A stretch of DNA of 64,000 nt from an uncultured Chryseobacterium sp. (GCA_913778085.1 CAJYXJ010000042.1:41992-105991), one strand, 5' to 3'. Counted from the first letter of the stretch, positions 36,219 to 46,696 are shown. Numbers and translations: made by a program. The notes: generated from the letters alone by a model not told the origin.

Positions 36219-37379
36219 ATGGAAAATTTTGAAACCTTTGCCATAAGAACCCAAACGGAGAGAACCCAGTTTGATGAGCATTCGACGCCGCTTTTTCTTA
36301 CTTCAAGTTTTATATTTGAAGATGCCGAAGATATGCGGGCCAGTTTTGCCGAAGAAAAGGCGAAGAATCTATACAGCCGTTTCTCGAATCCGAATGTAAC
36401 GGAATTCACCGATAAGATAACCAAAATGGAAGGTGCGGAAGCAGGCTATGGTTTTGCTACGGGAATGGCGGCCATTTACTCCACCTTCGCGACTTTATTG
36501 AATGCGGGCGATCATATCGTAAGCTGCCAGTCGGTTTTCGGTTCCACACATACCTTATTCACAAAATATTTCCCGAAATGGAATATTGAAACCACCTATT
36601 TCAAAGCGGAAGACGCTGAAAACGTTGAAAAATACATTCAGCCGAATACCAAAATTTTATATCTGGAAACCCCTACCAACCCTGCGATTGAGGTATTGGA
36701 CCTGGAGTTTTTCGGGCAGATTGCGAAAAAACATGACCTGATTTTCATTGTGGATAACTGTTTCGCAACGCCTTACCTGCAGCAGCCCATCAAATACGGT
36801 GCAGATATCGTGGTTCATTCTGCCACCAAGCTGATCGACGGTCAGGGTCGTGTGCTGGGAGGAGTAGCGGTTGGAAAAGAAGACCTGATCCGCGAAATTT
36901 ACTTATTCGCAAGAAATACAGGACCGGCAATGTCGCCGTTCAATGCATGGGTATTATCTAAAAGTTTGGAAACTTTGGCGGTCCGTGTTGAAAAACATTG
37001 CGACAACGCTTTAAAGGTTGCAGAGTTTCTGGAAAACCATCCGAATGTAGAACTGGTTAAATACCCGTTTCTGAAATCCCATCCGGGCTATGAAACTGCT
37101 AGAAAGCAGATGAAGCTGGGTGGCAACATCGTTGCCTTCGAAATCAAAGGCGGTATCGAAGGCGGCAGGAATTTTTTAGATAAGATTAAAATGTGCTCGC
37201 TCTCCGCCAACCTGGGTGATACGAGAACCATTGTCACCCACCCGGCCTCCACAACGCATTCCAAATTAACCGACGATGAAAGAAACGAGGTTGGAATCAC
37301 GGCAGGATTGGTTCGCTGTTCAGTCGGCCTGGAGCATGTAGATGATATTATTGCCGACCTGAAACAGGCACTGGATTAA
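36219..37379 (+). CDS. metZ: O-acyl-homoserine sulfhydrylase / trans-sulfuration enzyme (PLP-dependent)
   Basis: 386 residues from ATG 36219 (MENFETFAIRTQTERTQFDE); an upstream frame start at 36201 is less likely. Cys/Met-metabolism PLP fold: NLYSRFSNPNV (50-60), D179 (IVDNCFATP), and the PLP lysine K204 in VVHSATKLIDGQGRVLGG. The C-terminal block is LGDTRTIVTHPASTTHSKLT. Likely converts acyl-homoserine plus sulfide to homocysteine, feeding the split MetH. MetZ is preferred over cystathionine gamma-synthase from YSRFSNP, but the exact reaction is inferred. Confidence 0.88.
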   Translation: MENFETFAIRTQTERTQFDEHSTPLFLTSSFIFEDAEDMRASFAEEKAKNLYSRFSNPNVTEFTDKITKMEGAEAGYGFATGMAAIYSTFATLLNAGDHIVSCQSVFGSTHTLFTKYFPKWNIETTYFKAEDAENVEKYIQPNTKILYLETPTNPAIEVLDLEFFGQIAKKHDLIFIVDNCFATPYLQQPIKYGADIVVHSATKLIDGQGRVLGGVAVGKEDLIREIYLFARNTGPAMSPFNAWVLSKSLETLAVRVEKHCDNALKVAEFLENHPNVELVKYPFLKSHPGYETARKQMKLGGNIVAFEIKGGIEGGRNFLDKIKMCSLSANLGDTRTIVTHPASTTHSKLTDDERNEVGITAGLVRCSVGLEHVDDIIADLKQALD

Positions 37380-37386
37380 TTAATAG

Positions 37387-37439
37387 AAAGCCCTGAAGGG
37401 GTGTAATCAATAGCCTGCGGTGCAGCCGCAGGAATGAAA
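37387..37439 (+). repeat. REP-like repeat copy 1, upstream of Y1 transposase
   Basis: 53 bases: AAAGCCCTGAAGGGG, then TGTAATCAATA, then the hairpin GCCTGCGGTGCAGCCGCAGG, then AATGAAA. CCTGCGG/CCGCAGG is a perfect stem. A second copy begins 68 bases later. Confidence 0.85.
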
Positions 37440-37454
37440 CCCAAAACATTTAGC

Positions 37455-37507
37455 AAAGCCCTGAAGGGGCGTAATCAATAGCCTGCGGTGTAGCCGTAGG
37501 AATGAAA
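37455..37507 (+). repeat. REP-like repeat copy 2, upstream of Y1 transposase
   Basis: 53 bases identical to copy 1 except for T/C and C/T changes (GGGGCG, GGTGTAGCCGTAGG). The two copies stand in direct orientation just before the transposase gene. Confidence 0.85.
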
Positions 37508-37523
37508 AATAAAAAATTTAAAC

Positions 37524-37976
37524 ATGCCACAATCCCTAAATAAAATATACATTCACATTGTATTCAGTACAAAAAACAGGGCGCCTCTGATTTCTGATGA
37601 GATCAAAGACGATTTGTTTAAGTATTTAGGCGGTATATGTAAAAATCTGGAATGCAGTCCCATTCAGGTAGGAGGCTATAGAGATCACGTGCATATCTTA
37701 TGTATGCTGTCTAAAAAAATAACATTGATCAAGCTATTAGAAGAATTGAAATCATCTTCATCCAAATGGATCAAAACCCTGGATGTAAAATATGCCAACT
37801 TTTATTGGCAGAGTGGTTATGGAGCATTTTCCGTAAACCCTACGGAAATTGAAGTGGTTACAAACTATATTCAGAAACAGGAAGAACACCATCAGGTAAA
37901 AGGGTTTCAGGAAGAATACAGGGCTTTTTTAAAGAAATACAACATCGAATATAACGAGGAATATGTTTGGGATTAA
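37524..37976 (+). mobile_element. Y1 (REP-associated / IS200-like) tyrosine transposase
   Basis: 150 residues, full length. HUH-type single-strand DNA transposase: H55 and H57 in RDHVHILCML form the metal site, and Y115 in EVVTNYIQKQEEHH is the likely attacking tyrosine. The start MPQSLNKIYIHIVFSTKNRA and YWQSGYGAFSVNPTEIE are typical of Y1_Tnp proteins. No TnpB is adjacent. Flanking hairpins of the same type (37387-37507 and 37984-38065) support the REP-associated (RAYT) subgroup. It sits between metZ and metH genes in the same direction. Confidence 0.92.
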
Positions 37977-37983
37977 TGATCCC

Positions 37984-38065
37984 GCCCTTTCAGGGCTTGG
38001 AAATAACAATAAATAATTTAAACATTGGGCTTCACCCAATACTAATGATAAAGCCCCTTCAGGGC
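37984..38065 (+). repeat. REP-like hairpins downstream of Y1 transposase
   Basis: Three hairpins: GCCCTTTCAGGGC (37984-37996), ATTGGGCTTCACCCAAT (38024-38040) and GCCCCTTCAGGGC (38053-38065). The CCCTTCAGGG core is the complement of the CCCTGAAGGGG part of the upstream repeats, so the outer hairpins are inverted copies. The array bounds the transposase. Confidence 0.8.
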
Positions 38066-38078
38066 AAAAAAGAAAAAG

Positions 38079-39089
38079 ATGAAAAACTCAGAACAACTAT
38101 ACAAAGCATTGTCCGAAAGGATTTTAATTCTCGACGGAGCGATGGGAACCATGCTTCAGCGATATAAATTTGAAGAAGAAGATTACCGCGGCGAGCGTTT
38201 CAAAAACTGGGAACATCCGGTAAAAGGAAACAATGATTTGTTGTCTCTTACCCAGCCCCACGCCATTGAAGAGGTTCACAAAAAATACCTGGAGGCAGGA
38301 GCCGATATCATCGAAACCAATACCTTCTCGGGAACCACGATTGCGATGGCAGACTATCACATGGAAGATTTGGTGTATGATTTAAATTATGAATCTGCGA
38401 AAATCGCAAGAAAGGCCTGTGACGAATACACAGCCAAAAATACTGACAAACCGAGATTCGTGGCCGGATCCATCGGGCCGACAAACAGGACGGCAAGCCT
38501 AAGTCCGGATGTAAACGATCCCGGATACAGGGCCATTACATTTGAAGAACTGAGAATAGCCTACAAACAGCAGTGTGAAGCATTGTTGGACGGCGGTTCG
38601 GATATCTTACTGGTAGAAACCATTTTCGATACGCTGAATGCAAAAGCAGCATTGTTTGCCATCGATGAAATCCAGGATGAGAGAAACATCAAAATCCCAA
38701 TCATGGTGTCCGGGACTATTACCGATGCATCCGGAAGGACCCTAAGCGGACAGACGGCGGAAGCGTTTTTAATCTCCGTTTCCCATTTGAACCTGCTGAG
38801 TGTAGGCTTCAATTGTGCGCTGGGAGCGAATCAGCTCACCCCGTATTTGGAAACGTTGGCGCATAATTCAGACTTCCATGTTTCCGCTTACCCGAATGCG
38901 GGACTGCCGAATGCTTTCGGAAAATATGACGAGACGCCGGAAGATATGGCCGGCCAGATCAGGGAATATGCTGAAAAGGGCCTGATCAACATCATCGGAG
39001 GCTGCTGCGGAACCACACCGGAGCACATCAAAGCCATTGCTGATTTAGTAGCGGAATACCCGCCGAGAAAAGTAAAAGAATTTGTCTGA
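38079..39089 (+). CDS. metH1: MetH N-terminal part: homocysteine S-methyltransferase domain
   Basis: 336 residues. The homocysteine-binding barrel of cobalamin-dependent methionine synthase: [19 protein letters not shown] near 14-32, [46 protein letters not shown] and, at the end, the zinc-binding [17 protein letters not shown]. It stops where a full MetH would continue to the pterin domain; those later domains are encoded at 40275. Both pieces look intact, so this is a two-subunit enzyme. An unrelated desaturase gene lies between them. Confidence 0.93.
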   Translation: MKNSEQLYKALSERILILDGAMGTMLQRYKFEEEDYRGERFKNWEHPVKGNNDLLSLTQPHAIEEVHKKYLEAGADIIETNTFSGTTIAMADYHMEDLVYDLNYESAKIARKACDEYTAKNTDKPRFVAGSIGPTNRTASLSPDVNDPGYRAITFEELRIAYKQQCEALLDGGSDILLVETIFDTLNAKAALFAIDEIQDERNIKIPIMVSGTITDASGRTLSGQTAEAFLISVSHLNLLSVGFNCALGANQLTPYLETLAHNSDFHVSAYPNAGLPNAFGKYDETPEDMAGQIREYAEKGLINIIGGCCGTTPEHIKAIADLVAEYPPRKVKEFV

Positions 39090-39175
39090 ATTTAATTGAT
39101 CTTTTGATGAATTAAAGGGCAAAAGGGAACAATTTTTACTGTTATATTTTATTCAGTCACACAAAATTAAATATA

Positions 39176-40267
39176 ATGGAAAAGCCAATTTACTTAAAAG
39201 ATTCGGAAGATGCGAAATTGTTTAATGAATTAAGGAAGAAAGTGAACCGGAGAGTAGAAGCCATTCCTGAAAACCGGGATATTTATATTCAGATCAAAGC
39301 AGTTATTCTGCCTTTGGTCTATTTCGGTTTATATGTAATTGCTCTTTTTAATGCCGATAAGCTATGGGTGTACCTTTCAGGTTTTTTACTGATGGGGATT
39401 TCTTTGGTTTTGATTTATTTAAATCTCATTCACGAAGCGGCACACAATAATATTTTTAAAAACAAAAGGCTCAACAGTATTGTGCTGCAGATTTTTGATT
39501 TTGTAGGGGCCAATTCTTATATCTGGAAGAAAAGACATATTGCAAGCCATCATGCTTATCCCAATGTAGATGGCTGGGATACCGATATCGAGCAAAGCGG
39601 GCTGCTCCTGATCGTTCCGTGGATCAAAGCAAAAGGCATCCAGAAATACCAGCACCGGTTTTTCTTTCTGGTTTATCCCCTGTATTTATTCAACTGGATG
39701 TTCATCAGGGATTTCAGGGACTTTTTTGATAACAAAAGAGTGATTCTTAAAACCCAGGGTGCCATTCCGCCAAGAGAAAAAATTAAAATGGTGGCATATA
39801 AACTGTTTTATTTTTTCTACCAGATTGCGGTGCCTATCCTGTTTTTCAAAGTCTCAATCGGGCTGGCTCTGGGCGCATGGTTTTTACAGGTAATTGCCGC
39901 GAGTATTTTTGCCCTGTTTGTCCTGTTACCGCTGCATCCGCTTCCGGATAATGCTTTCCCGAAGCTGGATGAAAAAAACGGATTGCCATTCAGTTGGATC
40001 AGACACCAATTGGAGGTTACTAACGATTTAAAAGAAAACAACTGGTTTGTTCGGAATGTGTTGGGAAATTTCAATTTTCACGTAGCCCATCACCTTTTCC
40101 CAAATTACAGTTATGCCTATTATAATGAAATTACCGAGGAAATCGAAGAATTTGCAAGGGAACATAATCTCGGTTACAAACGGTTTCCGATTGTCACCGC
40201 TTTGGGCAAGCATGTGGATTTGCTAAAGCAGAATGCGAACAACGCATATTATATTTTAGAAGAATAA
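39176..40267 (+). CDS. membrane fatty acid desaturase
   Basis: 363 residues. Three histidine boxes coordinate the di-iron site: HEAAH near residues 84-88, HIASHH near 120-125, and HVAHH near 303-307. At least four hydrophobic helices are seen ([67 protein letters not shown]). It belongs to the integral-membrane acyl desaturase group. It lies between the two metH pieces, 86 bases after the first and 7 before the second, so it is presumably co-transcribed under the SAM riboswitch. Its substrate and the reason for this placement are unknown. Confidence 0.92.
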   Translation: MEKPIYLKDSEDAKLFNELRKKVNRRVEAIPENRDIYIQIKAVILPLVYFGLYVIALFNADKLWVYLSGFLLMGISLVLIYLNLIHEAAHNNIFKNKRLNSIVLQIFDFVGANSYIWKKRHIASHHAYPNVDGWDTDIEQSGLLLIVPWIKAKGIQKYQHRFFFLVYPLYLFNWMFIRDFRDFFDNKRVILKTQGAIPPREKIKMVAYKLFYFFYQIAVPILFFKVSIGLALGAWFLQVIAASIFALFVLLPLHPLPDNAFPKLDEKNGLPFSWIRHQLEVTNDLKENNWFVRNVLGNFNFHVAHHLFPNYSYAYYNEITEEIEEFAREHNLGYKRFPIVTALGKHVDLLKQNANNAYYILEE

Positions 40268-40274
40268 TAAATTG

Positions 40275-42935
40275 ATGAAATATTTAAGATTATCAGGGCT
40301 GGAGCCTTTGATCATTACACCGGAAAGTAATTTTATCAACGTTGGGGAAAGAACCAATGTTGCCGGGTCCAAAAAATTTTTAAGATTAATAAAAGAAGAA
40401 AAATTCGGGGAAGCGCTCGATATTGCACGTCACCAGGTGGAGGGCGGAGCACAGATTCTGGACGTCAATTTTGACGACGGGCTGATCGACGGAAAAGCTT
40501 CTATGGTGAAATTCCTGAATTTAATTGCTTCCGAACCGGATATCGCCCGGATCCCTCTGATGATTGATTCATCAAAATGGGAGATTCTCGAAGCGGGTTT
40601 GCAGGTAGCGCAGGGAAAATGTGTGGTGAATTCCATCAGTTTAAAAGGAGGTGAGGAAGAGTTCATCAAGCAGGCCAAAGCCATTAAAAGATATGGGGCA
40701 GCAGTGATCGTCATGGCATTTGATGAAGTAGGGCAGGCCGATACGTATGAACGCAGAATCGAGATCTCAAAACGGTCTTATGATATTCTGGTCAATCGTT
40801 TAAATTTCCCGGCAGAAGATATTATTTTTGATTTAAATATATTTCCTGTAGCAACGGGAATGGATGAACACCGCCGGAATGCCATCGATTTTATAGAAGC
40901 AACGAGATGGGTCCGTCAAAATCTTCCGTATGCATCGGTAAGCGGTGGGGTTTCCAATGTTTCTTTTTCATTCAGAGGAAATGATACCGTAAGAGAAGCG
41001 ATGCACTCCGTATTCCTTTACCATGCGATCCAGGCGGGAATGAATATGGGAATCGTAAATCCTGCGATGCTTGAAGTTTATGATGAAATCAATAAAGAGC
41101 TTCTGGAACTGGTAGAAGATGTGATTCTCGATAAAAGGGAAGATGCAACCGAGCGTCTCCTGGATTATTCCGAAAAGCACAAATCCATAAAAAAAGAAAA
41201 AGTTGAAGAGTTGGAATGGCGTACCAAGCCTTTACAGGAAAGAATTACCCATTCCCTGGTAAAAGGAATCGACCGTTTCATCGAAGAAGATGTGGAAGAA
41301 GCCAGGCAGCAGGCCGCAAAACCTTTACATGTGATCGAAGTGAATCTGATGACCGGAATGGGTGTTGTAGGCGATCTTTTCGGCAGCGGAAAAATGTTCC
41401 TGCCGCAGGTAGTAAAATCCGCAAGGGTGATGAAAAAGGCCGTGGCTTACCTGCAGCCGTTCATTGAAGCAGAGAAAGACGGATCCAAGCCGGCCAACGG
41501 GAAGATCCTGATGGCTACCGTAAAAGGGGATGTTCACGACATCGGAAAAAATATTGTGAGTGTCGTGCTGGGCTGTAACAACTATGAAATTGTGGATCTC
41601 GGGGTAATGGTTCCGGCCGAAAAAATTATCCAGGCTGCCATCGATCATCAGGTGGATGTGATCGGTTTAAGCGGACTGATTACGCCAAGCCTTGATGAGA
41701 TGGTTTACATCGCTTCAGAACTGGAAAGGCAAAATCTTAATTTCCCTCTTCTGATCGGTGGGGCAACCACTTCAAAGGCCCATACCGCCGTAAAAATCGA
41801 TTTAAAATACAAGAATGCCGTTGTTCATGTGAATGATGCTTCCCGAGCCGTAAACGTGGTAAGTTCGTTATTGGGCGACCGGAACAAAGAATATGTTGAA
41901 GATTTGAAAAATGACTACTCCGAATTCCGGGAAAAATTCCTCAACCGACAGGTAGAAAAAGACTATGTTTCCATTGAGGAAGCGAGAGAAAATAAATTTA
42001 AAATCGATTGGGAAAACGAAGAAATCTTTACTCCGAATCAATTGGGAATTCAGGTTTTTGAAAACCAGGATTTAAGGGAATTGCTGCCGTTCATCGACTG
42101 GTCACCGTTTTTCAGAAGCTGGGATCTGCACGGCAAATATCCGAATATCCTGGAGGATGAGGTGGTCGGGGCACAGGCAAAAGAACTGTTCAAAGACGCC
42201 CAGGTAATTTTAAAACGGATTTTAGACGAAAAATTACTGACGGCAAAAGCAATTTTCGGGATTTTTGAAGCCAATTCCAACGAAACGGATGATATCCTGA
42301 TCTTCAATGAAAATCATGAACAGCAGGTAAAATTTATTACACTGAGACAGCAGGCGCAGCGTTCCAAAGGGAAAGACTACCTGGCGCTAAGTGATTTCAT
42401 TGCTCCCCAAAGTTCCGGAAAAACCGATTATATGGGAGCTTTCTGTGTAACCACAGGTTTCGGAACCGATGAACTGGCAGAAGAATATGAAAAAGCCAAC
42501 GACGATTACAATGCCATTATGGTAAAAGCCTTGGCCGACCGTTTTGCAGAAGCCTACGCCGAATTTTTACACAAGAAAGTCAGAACCGAATATTGGGGGT
42601 ATGCTAATCAGGAGAGCCTGACCAACGAAGAACTGATCGCCGAGAAATACAAAGGGATCCGTCCGGCACCAGGTTACCCGGCTTGTCCTGACCACTTGGA
42701 AAAACATGCCATCTGGGATCTCTTAAAAGTAGAAGAGCAGATCGGCGTCTATCTTACGGAAAGCCTGGCGATGTTCCCGACGGCTTCAGTTTCCGGATAT
42801 TATTTCGGAAGCCCGCACGCCAAATATTTCGGGCTGGGGAAAATTGCTGAAGATCAATTGAAAGATTACTCTGTAAGGAAAGGAATTTCTTTGCAGGAAG
42901 CAAGAAAATGGTTATCACCGAATTTAGCGGATTAA
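40275..42935 (+). CDS. metH2: MetH C-terminal part: pterin, cobalamin and activation domains
   Basis: 886 residues from ATG 40275; the upstream TTG is less likely. In order: methyl-tetrahydrofolate (pterin) domain with [17 protein letters not shown] and LMIDSSKW; B12-cap helices; B12-binding domain with [16 protein letters not shown], whose His binds cobalt, and the following GLSGLI; and the activation domain with [15 protein letters not shown] that binds S-adenosylmethionine, ending KWLSPNL. With the 336-residue protein at 38079 it gives a complete methionine synthase. Together the pieces equal a standard MetH. Confidence 0.96.
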   Translation: MKYLRLSGLEPLIITPESNFINVGERTNVAGSKKFLRLIKEEKFGEALDIARHQVEGGAQILDVNFDDGLIDGKASMVKFLNLIASEPDIARIPLMIDSSKWEILEAGLQVAQGKCVVNSISLKGGEEEFIKQAKAIKRYGAAVIVMAFDEVGQADTYERRIEISKRSYDILVNRLNFPAEDIIFDLNIFPVATGMDEHRRNAIDFIEATRWVRQNLPYASVSGGVSNVSFSFRGNDTVREAMHSVFLYHAIQAGMNMGIVNPAMLEVYDEINKELLELVEDVILDKREDATERLLDYSEKHKSIKKEKVEELEWRTKPLQERITHSLVKGIDRFIEEDVEEARQQAAKPLHVIEVNLMTGMGVVGDLFGSGKMFLPQVVKSARVMKKAVAYLQPFIEAEKDGSKPANGKILMATVKGDVHDIGKNIVSVVLGCNNYEIVDLGVMVPAEKIIQAAIDHQVDVIGLSGLITPSLDEMVYIASELERQNLNFPLLIGGATTSKAHTAVKIDLKYKNAVVHVNDASRAVNVVSSLLGDRNKEYVEDLKNDYSEFREKFLNRQVEKDYVSIEEARENKFKIDWENEEIFTPNQLGIQVFENQDLRELLPFIDWSPFFRSWDLHGKYPNILEDEVVGAQAKELFKDAQVILKRILDEKLLTAKAIFGIFEANSNETDDILIFNENHEQQVKFITLRQQAQRSKGKDYLALSDFIAPQSSGKTDYMGAFCVTTGFGTDELAEEYEKANDDYNAIMVKALADRFAEAYAEFLHKKVRTEYWGYANQESLTNEELIAEKYKGIRPAPGYPACPDHLEKHAIWDLLKVEEQIGVYLTESLAMFPTASVSGYYFGSPHAKYFGLGKIAEDQLKDYSVRKGISLQEARKWLSPNLAD

Positions 42936-42938
42936 ATA

Positions 42939-44000
42939 ATGAATAAAAGTGTTTTTCTAATTTGCAGTCTGCTGTTTATACACAGCTTTGCACAAAAATA
43001 TGACGACAAGGATTTTTTGGGTTATATTAATTATATTCAGATATCATCAGTAAATGTGAGATTTAATCCATTATTATTTGAAGGTATTCTGGATCGGGAA
43101 CAGGATTGGTACGCCAAGAATAAAATAAAAAAAATAACGTATTTGTTCAATGAAAAATTCTCCCAGTCAACTTCTTACGCACAGGACGGAAGTATCGCTG
43201 AAAGTTCTTTCAATAGTGGTTCAAAAAATATCATTTCAAAAAATAAAAATGAGGTAAGAACGGTAGAGTACAATAATGGCAAAGAGAATTTTGTCTCCGT
43301 AAAGAAAATGTCTTCTGACGGAAAATTATTAAGTATGAAAAACCAATATACTTCCAGCAAAAAAGATTCAACAGTTACCAGGTTTTATTATGAGAATGCT
43401 AAAATCGTGAATAAGGAGCAACTATTCAATAATAAACTTCAAAGAAAAAGCGAGTTTAAATATGACAAAAATTTACTTACAAAATTAGTCGGTACTGACT
43501 ATGTAATGCAGGTACAGCCAAACCAGACTCACGAAGCTGAAAATGTAAATTACAAATATGATGACGCAGGAAATTGTATTTTAATTGAAAGATCACATTA
43601 TTTCGGTGTACTAAAAAACAGGCACATATTTACTTATAACAATCAGAATAAACTGATAAAAGAAGTTTATACTTTAGATCAGGGCGAGGGTTCTAAAACA
43701 AATGAGGGAACCATTGAATATGATTATAATGCAAACAATAAGATTATTAAAATTATAGAAAAAAATCAGCAGAAAAATAGCCATACAGAAGTCCTTTACA
43801 GCAAAAACGATAAAGTTGATACTGTGACTATTACCTGCGAATCTTGTTATTCTACTTATTTTCCAATAAATTTTTATCCGGGTAAAATGACAAATGTGTA
43901 CAATTTTAAGTATGATGACAGAGGAAATTTAACTGAAATCATCAATACGGTAAACGGGGAATTAAAAAGCAGGACGCAATATTTAATTGAATATTATTAA
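42939..44000 (+). CDS. secreted protein with YD-like repeats
   Basis: 353 residues. Signal peptide ~1-18 (ICSLLFIHSFAQ). Several degenerate YD-repeat-like units occur: YKYDDAGNCILIE, FTYNNQNKLIKEV, IEYDYNANNKIIKI and FKYDDRGNLTEI. The pattern resembles YD/RHS wall repeats but without a toxin domain. It starts three bases after the MetH stop and lies 15 bases before metF, so it is inside the methionine operon. Role unknown. AT-richer than its neighbours, which suggests a later insertion. Confidence 0.75.
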   Translation: MNKSVFLICSLLFIHSFAQKYDDKDFLGYINYIQISSVNVRFNPLLFEGILDREQDWYAKNKIKKITYLFNEKFSQSTSYAQDGSIAESSFNSGSKNIISKNKNEVRTVEYNNGKENFVSVKKMSSDGKLLSMKNQYTSSKKDSTVTRFYYENAKIVNKEQLFNNKLQRKSEFKYDKNLLTKLVGTDYVMQVQPNQTHEAENVNYKYDDAGNCILIERSHYFGVLKNRHIFTYNNQNKLIKEVYTLDQGEGSKTNEGTIEYDYNANNKIIKIIEKNQQKNSHTEVLYSKNDKVDTVTITCESCYSTYFPINFYPGKMTNVYNFKYDDRGNLTEIINTVNGELKSRTQYLIEYY

Positions 44001-44015
44001 AGAATCAATCTGGAA

Positions 44016-44975
44016 ATGAAAATCACTGACCATATAAAAAACGCAAACGGAAAAACCTTATTTTCACTCGAAGTTGTTCCGCCACAAAAAGGAATCGGAA
44101 TCGAAGACCTTTATCGAAATATCGATCCGCTGATGGAATTCAAGCCGCCTTTTATCGATGTAACCACTTCAAGAGAAGAATATATTTACATCGATAAAGG
44201 AAACGGGCTGATGGAGCGGCGGATTACCAGGATGCGCCCTGGAACTTTGGGGATCTGTGCAGCGATTCAGCATAAATACAATGTAGATACAGTTCCGCAT
44301 CTGTTATGTGGCGGATTTACCAAAGAAGAAACCGAATACCTGCTGGTAGACTGTATGTATCTGGGCATCGATAATGTGATGGCACTACGAGGTGATGCCA
44401 TGAAAGGGCACCAGTACTTTGAGCCGACGGCCGGTGGCCATGCCAGCGCCATGGATCTGGTACATCAGATCAATAACCTGGGGAGAGGGAAATACCTGCA
44501 CAATGAAGAAAAGGAATGTGAAGAGCACAATAAATTCTGCATCGGTGTTGCCGGATATCCTGAGAAGCATATGGAAGCCCCTTCGATGAATTACGACCTG
44601 AAATGGCTGAAACAGAAAGTAGACGCCGGTGCAGATTATATCGTAACCCAGATGTTTTTCGACAACAAAAAATTCATCGAGTTTGTACGGAAAGCCCGTG
44701 AAATGGGAATTACCGTCCCAATTATTCCTGGGATTAAGCCGATTGCCACCAAAAAGCATTTAAAAATCCTGCCGCAGATCTTTAAAATCGATTTGCCGGA
44801 AGAGCTGATCAATGAAGTGGAACATGCAAAAAATAATGAGGCCGTAAAGCAGATTGGTATCGAATGGGCCATTGCCCAGTGTCGGGAACTGCTGGATTTC
44901 GGAGTTCCGGTATTACATTTCTATTCCATGGGAAAAAGCGATAATATTAAAAAAGTAGCCGGCGCGCTATTCTAA
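44016..44975 (+). CDS. metF: 5,10-methylenetetrahydrofolate reductase
   Basis: 319 residues. FSLEVVPPQKG near the start carries the catalytic Glu of the MetF family (F-x-x-E-x-x-P-P). Later come DVTTSREEY, ALRGDAMKGHQ, GVAGYPEKHMEAP, GADYIVTQMFFD and VPIIPGIKPI. It reduces methylene-THF to methyl-THF, the methyl donor used by MetH. Last gene of the methionine operon; a hairpin follows. Confidence 0.95.
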   Translation: MKITDHIKNANGKTLFSLEVVPPQKGIGIEDLYRNIDPLMEFKPPFIDVTTSREEYIYIDKGNGLMERRITRMRPGTLGICAAIQHKYNVDTVPHLLCGGFTKEETEYLLVDCMYLGIDNVMALRGDAMKGHQYFEPTAGGHASAMDLVHQINNLGRGKYLHNEEKECEEHNKFCIGVAGYPEKHMEAPSMNYDLKWLKQKVDAGADYIVTQMFFDNKKFIEFVRKAREMGITVPIIPGIKPIATKKHLKILPQIFKIDLPEELINEVEHAKNNEAVKQIGIEWAIAQCRELLDFGVPVLHFYSMGKSDNIKKVAGALF

Positions 44976-44996
44976 TAAAGTAAAGTGAATCTTCTG

Positions 44997-45029
44997 AAAG
45001 TCCTGCCAAAAATCAGGGCTTTCTTTTTG
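44997..45029 (+). terminator. terminator after metF
   Basis: AAAGTCCTG and CAGGGCTTT arms (one mismatch), 8-base loop, followed by TTCTTTTTG. Confidence 0.75.
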
Positions 45030-45035
45030 CTTAGG

Positions 45036-45524
45036 TTACCGGATTTCATTCTGGTATTGCAAGAGTCTTTCAAAAACACTGCGGGTCGTCGGTTTTGATG
45101 AATTCAGATTAAAAATAAACATTCCGCTTTCAATGTTGAAATAATATTTCTTCTCCTGGTCTTCTACCGAAAACCATTTTAAAAGTCCGTTAACGATATT
45201 GATGTCTTCCCATCTGATGCTGCTTTCATGTAAAGGAAAAGTGTGGGGATGCTGATGCAAAGTGTCTATAAAATGAATGTTATTGCCTTCCATATAAATT
45301 ATCCCGCTGCCCTGGAAAGCCTTAATCTTGAAAAATTCGTTCTGGGCATCTCCCATATTGTAACGCACAAAAGCATAATATTCCGGAGTTCCAATTTCCT
45401 GAAGAAGAAGGTTCTGTTTTCTTTTCCGGCTTCTTGCTGCCAGATAGGCGATCAGAAAAATAATTGCCGGAATAGAAAAGAGTAAAAGGAGGAAAATAAT
45501 AATTAAAATAACTATTGAATCCAT
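45036..45524 (-). CDS. membrane-anchored protein of unknown function
   Basis: 162 residues. One strong N-terminal membrane segment (IVILIIIFLLLLFSIPAIIF) is followed by a basic stop-transfer RSRKRKQ and a soluble domain, predicted beta-rich, with FFKIKAFQGSGIIYMEGNNI and SIRWEDINIVNGLLKW. Family not recognised. It begins 17 bases after the stop of the gene at 45542, on the same strand, so probably co-transcribed. Confidence 0.7.
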   Translation of the reverse strand: MDSIVILIIIFLLLLFSIPAIIFLIAYLAARSRKRKQNLLLQEIGTPEYYAFVRYNMGDAQNEFFKIKAFQGSGIIYMEGNNIHFIDTLHQHPHTFPLHESSIRWEDINIVNGLLKWFSVEDQEKKYYFNIESGMFIFNLNSSKPTTRSVFERLLQYQNEIR

Positions 45525-45541
45525 AAATCTGATGTTTTATA

Positions 45542-46696
45542 TTACAATTCAGGGTGCCTCTCAAAATCCTTATTCCTGTCGAACAGGTATCGGTACGTTG
45601 CCAGTTTTCTCGTTACGGTCGTATCAAGATTTTCCGCAATTTTTATCATTTTGGGGTTGAAATCGCCGATCCACTGCATTTCGGTGACTTTAAAATCGGT
45701 ATGCTTCCTAAGATGCTGTGTCCCTTCCCAGATCATATATCCTTCAAGGCCCTTTCTTTGCCACTCCGGAACGACACCAAAAACAAGACCAATCATTTTC
45801 TCGTTTTTCCTGAACTTTTTAATCCAAAGGAATTTCAGCTTTTCCCATAACCCGAATTTCCCGTTGAGGTATTTGAACCACTGGTTCGTATCCGGAAGAT
45901 TCATCCACATCGCGACAGGTTTTCCTTTATCATAGACAAACCATGAAATATGTTCATTGATAATCGGCTTCATTGTCTTAAACATCTTCAAGACCTTTGA
46001 TTCTTCCATTTGCTTTCCTTCACCGTGGGAAGCCCAGGCTTTATTGTAGATCTCGGTAAAATCGCTTGCGAATTTTTCAAGATGGGACTTTGTCATCGGC
46101 CTTGCGGAAATGTCGGAATTTTTACTGTGCTTAGCATGCATTACGGTAAACACTCTTGAAACTTCAGCGAAGATCGGCCGGGAAAAACAAAGCTGCTCAA
46201 AGTAAATCTTGAATCCGTAGTTTTCAAAAAGATTTTTGTAATAAGGGAAATTGTAGTTCATTCCGTACAGCGGTTCGATAAATCCCTCGATCACCAGCCC
46301 CCAGAATTTATCCCTTTCCCCGAAGTTGATTGGTCCGTCCATCGCTTCGACTCCTCTCTGCTGCAGCCAGTTTTTGCAGTAATCAAAAATGAAATCCGCC
46401 GTTTCTTGATCATCGATACAGTCGAAAAATCCGATTCCTCCGGTGGGCTGTTTCTGCTGGTAGGCTTCATTGATGAAAACCGCCACTTTTCCAACCGTTT
46501 CCATCTGCTTATTTCTGAATAAAAATCGGGTACATTCCCCGGCTTTGAAAGTTTTGTTTTTTGCAGGATTAAAAATATCCTCAATATCGATATTCCGCGG
46601 TCTGATGTAGTTTTTGTCGTTCTTGTAAAGCCTTGCCGGAAACTCTAAAAATTCCTTTTTCTGGGAGTCATTCTGTACTTCTTCAGCGGTAATCAT
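45542..46696 (-). CDS. GNAT-fold-like protein of unknown function
   Basis: 384 residues from ATG 46696 (MITAEEVQNDSQKKEFLEFP); the upstream 46741 start is less likely. FPARLYKNDKNYIRPRNIDI near 19-38, RDKFWGLVIEGFIEPLYGMN near 133-152, and GLVFGVVPEWQRKGLEGYMI near 317-336 with Q-R-K-G-L-x-G like an acetyl-CoA loop. These suggest an acyltransferase fold as in large Bacteroidota hypothetical proteins. It diverges from folE. Substrate unknown. Confidence 0.7.
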   Translation of the reverse strand: MITAEEVQNDSQKKEFLEFPARLYKNDKNYIRPRNIDIEDIFNPAKNKTFKAGECTRFLFRNKQMETVGKVAVFINEAYQQKQPTGGIGFFDCIDDQETADFIFDYCKNWLQQRGVEAMDGPINFGERDKFWGLVIEGFIEPLYGMNYNFPYYKNLFENYGFKIYFEQLCFSRPIFAEVSRVFTVMHAKHSKNSDISARPMTKSHLEKFASDFTEIYNKAWASHGEGKQMEESKVLKMFKTMKPIINEHISWFVYDKGKPVAMWMNLPDTNQWFKYLNGKFGLWEKLKFLWIKKFRKNEKMIGLVFGVVPEWQRKGLEGYMIWEGTQHLRKHTDFKVTEMQWIGDFNPKMIKIAENLDTTVTRKLATYRYLFDRNKDFERHPEL

